A stretch of 8,553 bases of DNA from Frankiales bacterium (GCA_025965755.1 JAOPWI010000376.1:1-8553), one strand, 5' to 3'. Positions 1-6,413 are shown, counted from the stretch's first letter. The notes: a model not told the origin generated them from the letters alone. Made by a program: numbers and translations.

Positions 1-246
1 GTCGTTCTCGAGGGCTACAGCACGCTGCGGGGCGGAACGCTGGAGCACCCGGTCGTCACCGGCATCGCCGACCGGCTGGGCCGCACCCCGGCGCAGGTCC
101 TCGTGCGCTGGCACCTCGAGCACGACACGGTCGTCCTGCCGAAGTCCGCCGCGCGCGAGCGCATCGTCGCCAACGCCGACGTGGACGGCTTCGCGCTGTC
201 AGCCGACGACGTCGCGGCCCTCGACGCGCTCGGCGGGCGGCCCTGA
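1..246 (+). CDS. Aldo/keto reductase, C-terminal part (5' end outside window)
   Basis: The reading frame is open from the first base and stops at TGA 244-246, giving 81 residues of a protein that begins upstream. It matches the C-terminal third of the aldo/keto reductase superfamily, NAD(P)H-dependent cytosolic oxidoreductases of about 270-330 residues with a TIM-barrel fold. The segment starts in the strand bearing GYSTL (usually YSPL), continues with RLGRTPAQVLVRW, the helix common in 2,5-diketogluconate-reductase-like members, and then has VLPKSAARERIVANADV, the PKS...R...N motif that contacts the 2'-phosphate and adenine of NADPH. The end LSADDVAALDAL is typical of the family. The catalytic Tyr, Asp, Lys and His lie upstream and cannot be checked, nor can the substrate. 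The last 48 bases overlap the convergent MFS gene. Confidence 0.9.
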   Translation, partial: VVLEGYSTLRGGTLEHPVVTGIADRLGRTPAQVLVRWHLEHDTVVLPKSAARERIVANADVDGFALSADDVAALDALGGRP

Positions 247-1455
247 CGGCGTGCGGAACTCGGCCATTCCCGGCACCCGCAGGACCAGCAGCGGCGGCAC
301 GAGCGCGGCCACCGCGGCGAACACCAGCACCGGCGTACGCCCGACCGCCTCGACCGCCGGGCCGGTCAGCGCGAGCCCGACCGGGTAGAGCGCGAAGGTC
401 GCCATCCAGTCGACCGAGACGACCCGGGCGAGCAGGTGGCGTGGCACGTCCGTCTGCAGGGCCGTCTCCCAGCGCACGATGAAGAACCCGATGCCGGCGC
501 TGCTGACCACCCAGGCCGCCGCCAGCCCGGGCAGCGGCGCCTCGGCCAGCAGCGCCAGCGGCTCGGCGGCGAACAGCATGAGCCCCAGCACCGCCGTGCG
601 GCCGGCCGCCGACCGCCGCCAGTGCCCGGCCACCAGGGCGCCGGCCAGACCGCCGAGCGCACCGACCGCGAGCACGAAGCCGTACGACGCCGTCTCGCCC
701 GTGCTGTCGCGCACGATCACGGGCAGCAGCACCTGGACCGGCGCCAGCACCGCGAGCATGTTGAACGTGAACATGCCGAGGCAGACCGCCATCCAGCGGC
801 GCGCCAGCACGGCGGCGAACCCGATGCGGATGTCGCGCAGGACCGTCTCGCGGACGTGGCCCACGGCGGCCGGCTCCCGCACCCGCAGCAGCAGCAGCGC
901 GCTGAGCAGGAACATGACGGCGACCAGCACCAGGCCGGCCCGCGGGCCGGCCGCGGCGATGAGCAGGCCGCCGGTCCCCGGACCGACGACCTGCGCCAGC
1001 TGGCTGGTCGACGACGACAGCGCGTTGCCCTTGGGCAGCAGCGCCGCCGGCAGCACGGTCGGGACCAGCGCGCCGTACGCCGGCCGGAAGAACGCCTCCC
1101 CCGAGCCGACCACGAAGACCAGCGCGGCCAGCACCAGCACGCCGGGGTCGGCGGCGGTGGCGACGACCAGGCCGGTCACCGCGACGCAGCGCAGCAGGTC
1201 GGCGCTGACCAGCATGGTCACCCGGGGCAGGCGGTCGGCAAAGACGCCGCCCAGCAGGCCGAACAGCGCGATGGCGGCGAACCGGGCCGCCAGCACCAGC
1301 CCCAGGTCGCCGGCGGTGCCGCCCCGGTCCAGCACGAGCACCGCGACCGCGACCGGAAAGACCTGATGGGCCAGCGCGCTGGCCGCCGAGCCGGCGAACA
1401 GCCGCCGGAAGTCGGGCAGGCTCAGGACGTCCCTCACGGGGGCAGGATGCCGCAC
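199..1455 (-). CDS. MFS transporter, 12-TM drug-exporter type
   Basis: This is a 418-residue, very hydrophobic protein of the Major Facilitator Superfamily, close to the MFS_3 / EntS-like group of proton-driven exporters in the inner membrane. The opening LPDFRRLFAGSAAS is characteristic. The cytoplasmic loop after TM2 carries motif A as GGVFADRLPR (about residues 69-78), with the conserved D74 and R75. After it, residues such as RPAYGALVPTVLP and N-A-L-S-S-S-T-S-Q-L-A-Q are typical of this group. Length fits a 12-TM carrier; the polar tail after residue 395 is cytoplasmic. The start is GTG 1453-1455, with only a weak ribosome site; a second in-frame GTG lies six codons later. It begins 36 bases after the FNT gene stops, so the two are probably cotranscribed. 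The substrate is unknown. The 3' end runs 48 bases into the convergent reductase gene. Confidence 0.9.
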   Translation of the reverse strand: MRHPAPVRDVLSLPDFRRLFAGSAASALAHQVFPVAVAVLVLDRGGTAGDLGLVLAARFAAIALFGLLGGVFADRLPRVTMLVSADLLRCVAVTGLVVATAADPGVLVLAALVFVVGSGEAFFRPAYGALVPTVLPAALLPKGNALSSSTSQLAQVVGPGTGGLLIAAAGPRAGLVLVAVMFLLSALLLLRVREPAAVGHVRETVLRDIRIGFAAVLARRWMAVCLGMFTFNMLAVLAPVQVLLPVIVRDSTGETASYGFVLAVGALGGLAGALVAGHWRRSAAGRTAVLGLMLFAAEPLALLAEAPLPGLAAAWVVSSAGIGFFIVRWETALQTDVPRHLLARVVSVDWMATFALYPVGLALTGPAVEAVGRTPVLVFAAVAALVPPLLVLRVPGMAEFRTPSGPPAERVEGRDVVG

Positions 1456-1491
1456 GGCCGGGTCCGCCGGACGCCACCGGCGCGCCCCGCG

Positions 1492-2403
1492 CTACTGGCC
1501 CTCGACCCGCCCCTCCCCGCCCACCCGGCGGGAGTCGCCGATCGGGACGCCGAGCGCCGGGTGGGCGCGCTCCTGCTTCACCGTGTGCGGCACCTGGAAC
1601 AGCCGCAGCAGGGTCACGAGCACCACGCCTCCCACGATGTTGCCGATCGCGGCCAGGCCGGCCGTGGCCGCCCAGTCGGCATAGCCGAAGGGGGCCCGCC
1701 CGGTGTGCAGGGCAGAGAAGATCAGCAGCGAGTTCACGATCGCGTGGTTGAGCTGCGCTCCGGCCAGCAGGGAGCCGGTGGTGACCGCCGGGATCAGCTT
1801 CACCCCGGCGGACTCGGTGTTGTGCTGCATCCAGGTCATCAGCGTGATCGCGGTGCCGCCCAGCACGGCCAGCGCGAACGCCCGCCACCCCAGACCCAGC
1901 TCGACGTAGTGACCGCCGGCCTCGAGCGCCGTCTCCGACAGCTGCGGGTAGCCCTGGACGATGAGGAAGGTGAACGCCCAGCCGGCCAGCAGGTTGCCGA
2001 CCAGCGTTCCCAGCCACAGCCGGATCAGCATGCGAAAGCGGCCCTGCCGGGCGATGACCGTGGAGACGGGCACCAGGAAGTCCTCGGTGAACAGCTCGCT
2101 CTTGGCCAGGCTGAGGGCGATGAACCCGAGGGAGAACGCCAGGCCCGCCAGCAGCACGTTCCCGGTCTCGTGCTCGACGATGAGCAGCGCCAGCACGCCG
2201 GTGCCCACGTCGATGCCGCCGAGCAGGCCGGTGGCGAGCAGGGGCCAGCTCCTGCGCGACAGTCGCCGCCGGCCCTCGTCGATGGACCGCTTGAACGCCT
2301 CCTCGACCTCCCGCTCGGCCACCGCAGGCTCGTCGGCCGGGTCGGAGCCGACTCCGGGCCGGCTGTCGTCCTGCCGGTCCTGGCCGGCCGCGGTCCGCGT
2401 CAC
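1492..2403 (-). CDS. Formate/nitrite transporter (FNT) family protein
   Basis: This 303-residue protein belongs to the FNT family, pentameric inner-membrane channels with an aquaporin-like fold that pass small monovalent anions such as formate, nitrite or hydrosulfide. Visible are a charged cytoplasmic N-terminus of about 50 residues, then six hydrophobic segments. The family motif after TM2 reads KSELFTEDFLVPV (residues 101-113); in FocA and NirC this is ELFTGN, so a glycine-asparagine pair is replaced by glutamate-aspartate. The TM5 segment AGAQLNHAIVNSLL has H220 where FocA has its pore histidine, and GNIVGG (254-259) in TM6 is the second conserved loop. The extended N-terminus and the ELFTED variant suggest the less characterised YfdC-like branch, so formate or nitrite should not be assumed as the substrate. 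The start is GTG 2401-2403 with no strong ribosome site; GTG codons a little downstream are alternatives. The MFS gene follows in the same direction. Confidence 0.9.
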   Translation of the reverse strand: MTRTAAGQDRQDDSRPGVGSDPADEPAVAEREVEEAFKRSIDEGRRRLSRRSWPLLATGLLGGIDVGTGVLALLIVEHETGNVLLAGLAFSLGFIALSLAKSELFTEDFLVPVSTVIARQGRFRMLIRLWLGTLVGNLLAGWAFTFLIVQGYPQLSETALEAGGHYVELGLGWRAFALAVLGGTAITLMTWMQHNTESAGVKLIPAVTTGSLLAGAQLNHAIVNSLLIFSALHTGRAPFGYADWAATAGLAAIGNIVGGVVLVTLLRLFQVPHTVKQERAHPALGVPIGDSRRVGGEGRVEGQ

Positions 2404-2518
2404 GCAGGCCGCGGTACCCGCCGGGCTCGCGCCGGAACACCCCCGTACGGCGCCCGGAGGCGCGGCGGGCAGCGGCGGGCCACGTGCCGCAGGTCACACC
2501 GGCAGGCGGGGAATCGAG

Positions 2519-2548
2519 TTGGCAGTTGGTGCCTTGGTCCCTGATGCT
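2519..2548 (+). promoter_or_regulatory. Candidate promoter for the marR-exporter operon
   Basis: A -35-like TTGGCA (2519-2524) is followed after 18 bases by GATGCT (2543-2548), which keeps the A at position 2 and T at position 6 of a -10 box. The -10 lies inside the left arm of the palindrome at 2541-2567, so a repressor bound there would block RNA polymerase. The transcription start would fall near 2555. The match is moderate, and position relative to the operator is the main support. Confidence 0.45.
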
Positions 2549-2567
2549 TGCGCGACGCAAGCATCAG
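2541..2567. promoter_or_regulatory. Perfect palindrome, probable MarR operator
   Basis: The arms CTGATGCTTGCG (2541-2552) and CGCAAGCATCAG (2556-2567) are perfect reverse complements, with the three-base centre CGA. The core TTGCG-CGA-CGCAA resembles the TTGC...GCAA half-site layout known for many MarR-family dimers. It lies just before the MarR gene's ribosome site (2574-2580) and overlaps the predicted -10. The simplest reading is autorepression of the MarR-exporter operon, relieved by a ligand of the regulator. The perfect symmetry is seen directly; the protein that binds it is inferred. Confidence 0.85.
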
Positions 2568-2573
2568 TCGAGC

Positions 2574-2580
2574 AGGAGGA
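2574..2580 (+). promoter_or_regulatory. Ribosome binding site that decides the marR start
   Basis: AGGAGGA sits six bases before GTG 2587-2589 and is the strongest Shine-Dalgarno in the window. It favours the GTG over the upstream in-frame TTG at 2548, which lies inside the palindrome and has no ribosome site. Confidence 0.85.
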
Positions 2581-2586
2581 GAAGCC

Positions 2587-3072
2587 GTGGACCCCTGCAC
2601 CTCCCTGGCCCGCGAGCTGGTCCTGCTGGTCAGGACGATGCGGGACCTCAACGCCGTCCGCCCCTCCGGGGGCGAGGTCATGGACCTGCCGACCGCCGCG
2701 ATCCTGGGCCGGGTCGGCGACGAGGGGCCGCTGCGCCTGTCCACGCTCGCCGACCGCCTGGGCCTGGACCTGTCGACCGTGAGCCGCCAGGTGCCGGCGC
2801 TGGAACGGGCCGGCTGGCTGGCCCGGGAGCAGGACCCGCACGACCGCCGGGCCCAGCTGCTGCGCCTGACGCCGCAGGGCCGGGGGGTGCTGGCGGACCG
2901 GCGGGCGCAGGATGCGGACCTGCTCCGGGCCGCCCTCCCGGGCTGGACCGACGAGGACGTCGCCCAGCTGGCGGCGAGCATCGTCCGGCTCAACGCCGAC
3001 CTCACCGACTACCGCGCGTCCCGGGCTCCCTCAGCGGGCGCCGCCCCGACCCTGCAGCAGGAGGCCTCGTGA
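2587..3072 (+). CDS. MarR-family transcriptional regulator
   Basis: This 161-residue protein has the length and layout of MarR dimeric winged-helix repressors. An N-terminal helix (LARELVLLVRTMRDL) and a C-terminal helical region (residues about 105-142) would form the dimer interface and ligand pocket. The DNA-binding domain spans about residues 35-100: LSTLADRLGLDLSTVSRQVPALERAGWLAR contains the helix-turn-helix, with the recognition helix around 62-74, and the wing is DPHDRRAQLLRLT (83-95), the usual D..D.R...L.LT signature. The start is set by the ribosome site six bases upstream. The stop codon overlaps the start of the DHA2 exporter as GTGA, so the two are translated from one message. 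This is the standard arrangement of a ligand-released repressor with its own efflux pump, and the palindrome immediately upstream is the likely binding site. The inducing ligand is unknown. Confidence 0.93.
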   Translation: MDPCTSLARELVLLVRTMRDLNAVRPSGGEVMDLPTAAILGRVGDEGPLRLSTLADRLGLDLSTVSRQVPALERAGWLAREQDPHDRRAQLLRLTPQGRGVLADRRAQDADLLRAALPGWTDEDVAQLAASIVRLNADLTDYRASRAPSAGAAPTLQQEAS

Positions 3073-4688
3073 CCACCACCGCCGGCCACCCGACGACCGC
3101 GGCGGAGCCCGCCCCGACCTACTCGCACCGCCAGGTGCTGGTGGTCCTGTCCGGCCTGCTCATCGGCATGTTCCTCGCCGCCCTGGACCAGACCATCGTG
3201 TCGACGGCGATGCGCACCATCGCCGACGAGCTGGACGGCCAGACCCAGCAGGCCTGGGTGACGACCGCGTACCTGATCACGTCGACCATCTCCACGCCGC
3301 TGTACGGGAAGCTGTCCGACAACTACGGGCGCAAGCCGTTCTACCTGTTCGCGATCGGGATCTTCGTCGTCGGCTCGGTGCTCTGCGGCACCGCCGACTC
3401 GATCTACCAGCTGGCCGCCTACCGGGCCGTGCAGGGCATCGGTGCCGGTGGCCTGATGTCGCTGGCCTTCACCATCATCGGCGACCTGGTGTCGCCCCGT
3501 GAGCGCGGTCGCTACTCGGCGTACTTCATGGCCGTCTTCGGGACCTCCAGCGTGCTCGGCCCGGTGCTGGGCGGCACGCTCGCCGGCCAGGCCACCCTGC
3601 TCGGGGTGGACGGCTGGCGGTGGATCTTCTACGTCAACGTGCCGATCGGCCTGGTGGCGCTGTTCGTGGTGTGGACCAACCTGCACCTGCCGAAGCGCCG
3701 CTCCACCGAGCGCGTCGACGTGCTGGGCGCCGGCCTGCTGACCGCCGCCGTCATTCCGGTGCTGCTGGTGGCCGAGAAGGGCACCGACTGGGGCTGGAGC
3801 TCGCCGCTGACGCTGGGCCTGCTCGCCGCCGGCCTGGTCAGCCTGGGGCTGTTCGTTCCCTGGGAGCGCCGCCTGGGCCGGGCCGCGATCCTGCCGCTGC
3901 ACATCTTCCAGAACAGCATCTTCACCACCAGCTCGGCGGTCGCCTTTCTCACCGGCCTGGCGATGTTCGGCGGCCTGGTCAACCTGCCGCTGTTCCTGCA
4001 GATCGTGCGGGGCGCCTCGCCCACGGAGGCCGGCCTGCAGATGCTGCCGCTGATGGTCGGCATCATCGGAGCCTCCGGCGTGACCGGCCGGATGATGTCG
4101 CGCACCGGGCGCTACAAGATCTTCCCGGTGATCGGCACCGCCGTCATGTTCGCGACGCTGCTCGCGATGTCGCAGCTCCAGTCCGACACTCCGCTGCCCG
4201 TCATCATGGCCGGCATGGTGGCCTTCGGCATCGGGCTCGGCCTGTCGATGCAGCCGCTGGTCCTCGGCGTGCAGAACGCCATGCCGCCGACCGAGATGGG
4301 CGTGGCCACCGGCTCGGTCGTGTTCTTCCGCTCCATGGGCGGCACGCTCGGCGCCGCGGTCTCCCTCGCCGTCCTGTTCGGCACGCTGACCTCGCACATC
4401 CAGAGCCGGGCCCGGGAGGCCGGCCTGCCGCAGGCCGTCATCGACCGCTTCGGCAAGGCCAGCGCGCTCGACGACACCTCGGTGCTGGCCACCCTGCCGG
4501 AGCCGGTGCGCCGGGCGGTCCTCGACGGCTTCGCCGACTCGATGAACCTGTCCTTTCTCGCGGTGGCGCTGACCCTCGTGCCGGCGTTCTTCCTGGCGCT
4601 GCGCATCCGGGAGGTGCCGCTGCGCGGGCAGGGTCCCGGCGGCCCCCCGGCCGCCCAGCGGGTCGAGGCGGAGACCGCCATTCTGTGA
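3069..4688 (+). CDS. DHA2-family (14-TM) MFS multidrug exporter, EmrB/QacA type
   Basis: This 539-residue inner-membrane protein is a drug:proton antiporter of the DHA2 family. Motifs in order: LDQTIVSTAMRTIADEL in TM1, with D40 of motif D1; motif A as GKLSDNYGRKPF (80-91); motif B around YRAVQGIGAGG (118-128), with R119; motif C as LGPVLGG (163-169), diagnostic of exporters; and GWRWIFYVNVPIG (182-194), highly conserved in DHA2. Later segments include FLQIVRGASPTEAGLQMLPLM and RSMGGTLGAAVSLAVLFG, also typical. Length and hydrophobicity fit 14 TM helices. The start GTG 3069 overlaps the MarR stop as GTGA and has AGGAGG at 3059-3064, four bases upstream, which argues for translational coupling. 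Expression should follow MarR. Likely substrates are hydrophobic or cationic toxic compounds or an endogenous metabolite; the sequence does not say which. Confidence 0.94.
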   Translation: MTTTAGHPTTAAEPAPTYSHRQVLVVLSGLLIGMFLAALDQTIVSTAMRTIADELDGQTQQAWVTTAYLITSTISTPLYGKLSDNYGRKPFYLFAIGIFVVGSVLCGTADSIYQLAAYRAVQGIGAGGLMSLAFTIIGDLVSPRERGRYSAYFMAVFGTSSVLGPVLGGTLAGQATLLGVDGWRWIFYVNVPIGLVALFVVWTNLHLPKRRSTERVDVLGAGLLTAAVIPVLLVAEKGTDWGWSSPLTLGLLAAGLVSLGLFVPWERRLGRAAILPLHIFQNSIFTTSSAVAFLTGLAMFGGLVNLPLFLQIVRGASPTEAGLQMLPLMVGIIGASGVTGRMMSRTGRYKIFPVIGTAVMFATLLAMSQLQSDTPLPVIMAGMVAFGIGLGLSMQPLVLGVQNAMPPTEMGVATGSVVFFRSMGGTLGAAVSLAVLFGTLTSHIQSRAREAGLPQAVIDRFGKASALDDTSVLATLPEPVRRAVLDGFADSMNLSFLAVALTLVPAFFLALRIREVPLRGQGPGGPPAAQRVEAETAIL

Positions 4689-4692
4689 CGCG

Positions 4693-4716
4693 CCGGCCGC
4701 CCGCGGCGCCCGCCGG
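4693..4716 (+). terminator. Weak GC-rich hairpin after the exporter gene
   Basis: Arms CCGGC (4693-4697) and GCCGG (4712-4716) can pair, with an inner CGC/GCG stem (4698-4700 with 4706-4708) and a three-base bulge. It starts five bases after the exporter stop. There is no T-run, only TCCCTTT, so it is at best an imperfect intrinsic terminator, though U-poor terminators are common in high-GC actinobacteria. Stems like this arise easily by chance in such sequence. Confidence 0.3.
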
Positions 4717-4726
4717 TCCCTTTGGC

Positions 4727-4816
4727 GTAAGATGTCGCTTACCTGGCTGCCAGGAGAGCCTCCGTGACGGGACACACGTTTGCGTCAGCACGGACGGAGC
4801 AGACTTCGTGCACGAA
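4727..4816. promoter_or_regulatory. Dyad-rich control region before the hydrolase-pgsA pair
   Basis: The 175-base gap 4689-4863 holds three short dyads: GTAAG (4727-4731) with CTTAC (4738-4742) across six bases; CCTGGC-T-GCCAGG (4742-4754); and the perfect 12-base palindrome TTCGTGCACGAA (4805-4816). TAAGAT at 4728-4733 would serve as a -10 box, but no matching -35 is visible. These bases are markedly more AT-rich than the flanking coding sequence. They are candidate repressor or activator sites for the downstream operon; the regulator is not in the window. Each dyad alone is short enough to arise by chance. Confidence 0.45.
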
Positions 4817-4863
4817 ACCTGAACCTGGGCGTGCGCCCCGGTCACGACGACGGAGCCCTGCCC

Positions 4864-5817
4864 ATGACGCGATCGACCCCGGCCCGCCGGACGGCGGACC
4901 TCGACGGCCCCGTCCACTGGGTCGACCACGGGGGTCCTGAGAGCGGACAGGTCATCGTCGCCGTGCACGGTCTCGGCGGGTCGCACGCCAACTGGCACGA
5001 TCTCGGCCCGCTGCTCGCCACGAGGCACCGCGTGGTCGCCGTCGACCTGGCCGGCCACGGCCGCACGCCGCGGGCCGGCCGGTCCTCCTCGGTGCGGGCC
5101 AACTGCCAGCTGCTCGGCCGCTTTCTCGACGAGGTCGTCGGCCGCCCGGCCGTGCTGCTGGGCAACTCCATGGGCGGCGCCATCTGCGTCCTGCACGCCG
5201 CCGAGCACCCCGAGCACGTGACCGGGCTCGCCCTGATCGGCCCGGCCCTGCCGCGGATGCGCACCGACGTGCCGAACAAGGCGCTGGCCAAGCAGGTCGC
5301 GCTGTTCGCCGTGCCCGGGCTCGCGGAGCGCTCGCTGGCCCGCCGGCGCGCCCGGCTCGGCCCGCAGGCCTTCGTCGACGCCACCCTGGAGCTGACCTGC
5401 GCCGACACCAGCAAGGTGTCGCCGGGGATGCGCGAGCTGGCGGTGCAGCTGGTCCAGGAGCGGGCCAACGGCGACGACGCGGAGGCCGCCTTTCTGGAGG
5501 CAGCGCGCTCGCTGGGGCTGCTCGTCGCCCGCGCGGCGGCCTACCGGGCGCTGCTGGCGTCGGTGCAGGCTCCCGGCATCGTTCTGCAGGGCGAGCTCGA
5601 CCGCCTGGTGCCCGCCTCGGGCGTGCGCCAGCTCGCGGCGCTGCAGCCCGGCTGGCCCGTCCACCTTCTCGACGGCGTGGGACACGTCCCGCAGATCGAG
5701 GCTCCCGCCCGTACGGCGGGGCTCCTGCTCCCCTGGCTCCACTCCCTCCCCCTCGACGTCCCGAGCGGCGCCTCGCGCGCCGCCGGCGTGACCGACTCTC
5801 TGGCAGGCACCTCGTGA
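4864..5817 (+). CDS. Alpha/beta-fold hydrolase
   Basis: This 317-residue protein is an alpha/beta hydrolase with a full catalytic set. VAVHGLGGSHANW (33-44) holds the HG oxyanion-hole region; GNSMGG (100-105) is the nucleophile elbow with S102; LQGELDRLVP (241-250) carries the acid, D246; and GVGHVPQIEAP (271-281) carries H274. The cap domain lies between about 125 and 220 and has several positively charged stretches (LARRRARLG). No signal peptide is seen, so it is probably cytoplasmic. The start is ATG 4864, with CGGAG eight to nine bases upstream; longer in-frame starts further left lack a ribosome site and read into low-complexity sequence. Its stop overlaps the next start as GTGA, tying it to the phosphatidyltransferase. 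An esterase, lipase or lysophospholipase role is plausible from that link, but the family is too broad for a substrate call. Confidence 0.9.
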   Translation: MTRSTPARRTADLDGPVHWVDHGGPESGQVIVAVHGLGGSHANWHDLGPLLATRHRVVAVDLAGHGRTPRAGRSSSVRANCQLLGRFLDEVVGRPAVLLGNSMGGAICVLHAAEHPEHVTGLALIGPALPRMRTDVPNKALAKQVALFAVPGLAERSLARRRARLGPQAFVDATLELTCADTSKVSPGMRELAVQLVQERANGDDAEAAFLEAARSLGLLVARAAAYRALLASVQAPGIVLQGELDRLVPASGVRQLAALQPGWPVHLLDGVGHVPQIEAPARTAGLLLPWLHSLPLDVPSGASRAAGVTDSLAGTS

Positions 5818-6413
5818 CCGCTGTTCCCAGCTTCGACCGGGTGGTCCTCCCGCAGGACCTTCCGGCGGTGCCCGTCCTGAACCTGCCCAACGCGCTGACG
5901 GTCGGCCGGCTCCTGGTCGTGCCGTTCTTCGCGCTGGTGCTGCTCCTGGACGGCACCACGACCAGCGGCCGGCTGCTGGCGGCCGCGCTGTTCGTCGCGG
6001 CCTGCCTGACCGACGTCGTCGACGGGCGGCTCGCCCGCGCCCGCGGCCAGGTCACCGACTTCGGCGTCATGGCGGACCCGATCGCCGACAAGGCCCTCGT
6101 GGGCACCGCCCTGGTCGGCCTGTCGCTGCTCGGCACGCTCCCGTGGTGGGCGACGGCGGTCATTCTGGGCCGCGAGGTGGCCGTCACGGTCATGCGCAGC
6201 CTGCTCGCCCGGCACGGGATGATCCCGGCCAGCCGCGGCGGCAAGCTCAAGTGCCTGTCGCAGAACGTCGCCGTGACGCTCTACCTGCTGCCGCTGGCCG
6301 CGCCGTTCACCGCGCTGCGCCTGCCCGCGCTGGTGGTGGCCGTCGTGGCCACGGTGCTCACCGGGCTGGACTACGCCCGCCAGGGCGCCCGGCTGCACGC
6401 CGCCTCGCGCTAG
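5814..6413 (+). CDS. CDP-alcohol phosphatidyltransferase, PgsA-like
   Basis: This 199-residue membrane protein carries the complete CDP-alcohol phosphatidyltransferase signature D-x2-DG-x2-AR-x8-G-x3-D-x3-D: D67, D70, G71, A74, R75, G84, D88 and D92. These aspartates bind the divalent metals that activate CDP-diacylglycerol. The preceding NLPNALTVGRLLVVP (23-37) and the later RHGMIPASRGGKLKCLSQN (132-150) are typical of PgsA, which makes phosphatidylglycerophosphate from CDP-diacylglycerol and glycerol-3-phosphate. Length and six or so hydrophobic segments also fit. The start is GTG 5814 inside the hydrolase stop (GTGA), with only a weak GGCAGG ribosome site, so translation probably depends on coupling. 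Since it sits beside a hydrolase rather than the recA/cinA region often seen near pgsA in actinobacteria, it may be a second paralogue; another acceptor alcohol (inositol phosphate, cardiolipin synthesis) cannot be excluded. Its TAG stop interlocks with a convergent gene. Confidence 0.88.
   Translation: MTAVPSFDRVVLPQDLPAVPVLNLPNALTVGRLLVVPFFALVLLLDGTTTSGRLLAAALFVAACLTDVVDGRLARARGQVTDFGVMADPIADKALVGTALVGLSLLGTLPWWATAVILGREVAVTVMRSLLARHGMIPASRGGKLKCLSQNVAVTLYLLPLAAPFTALRLPALVVAVVATVLTGLDYARQGARLHAASR

Larger units (their letters stand above)
2404..2586. promoter_or_regulatory. Divergent intergenic control region between FNT and marR
   Basis: This 183-base gap separates the divergent FNT and MarR genes. 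Its right end contains the palindromic operator, a candidate promoter and the MarR ribosome binding site. The left part, about 2404-2515, is GC-rich and I could not pick out a convincing -35/-10 pair for the leftward FNT gene. No small ORF with a good ribosome site is visible. Because the operator centre lies about 150 bases from the FNT start, joint control of both sides is possible but not shown. Confidence 0.6.

Noticed and set aside
436..2544. A 702-codon + strand frame rich in Gln, His and Arg
   Set aside because: It is antisense to the FNT and MFS genes, which have clear family motifs. Its composition is the usual reverse-complement pattern of hydrophobic protein codons.
56..2560. An 834-codon minus-strand open frame covering the whole left part of the window
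   Set aside because: It is Arg/Gly/Ala/Pro-rich, without domain motifs, and is a shadow of the reductase, MFS and FNT genes; GC-rich DNA keeps such frames open.
2548..2586. An upstream TTG start for MarR (13 extra residues)
   Set aside because: It would begin inside the palindrome before the likely transcription start, lacks a ribosome site, and the GTG at 2587 has an ideal one.
4728..4733. TAAGAT as a firm -10 promoter box
   Set aside because: It matches a -10 well, but nothing like a -35 lies 16-18 bases upstream and no extended -10 is present, so it is noted only as a possibility within the dyad region.
3009..4775. A 588-codon minus-strand frame opposite the DHA2 exporter
   Set aside because: It is Gln/His/Asp-rich with no recognisable domain and lies exactly opposite the motif-complete exporter.
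4780..4863. A 28-residue N-terminal extension of the hydrolase from TTG 4780
   Set aside because: It has no ribosome site and an Arg-rich sequence unlike a signal peptide. ATG 4864 has CGGAG at proper spacing and begins just before the fold.
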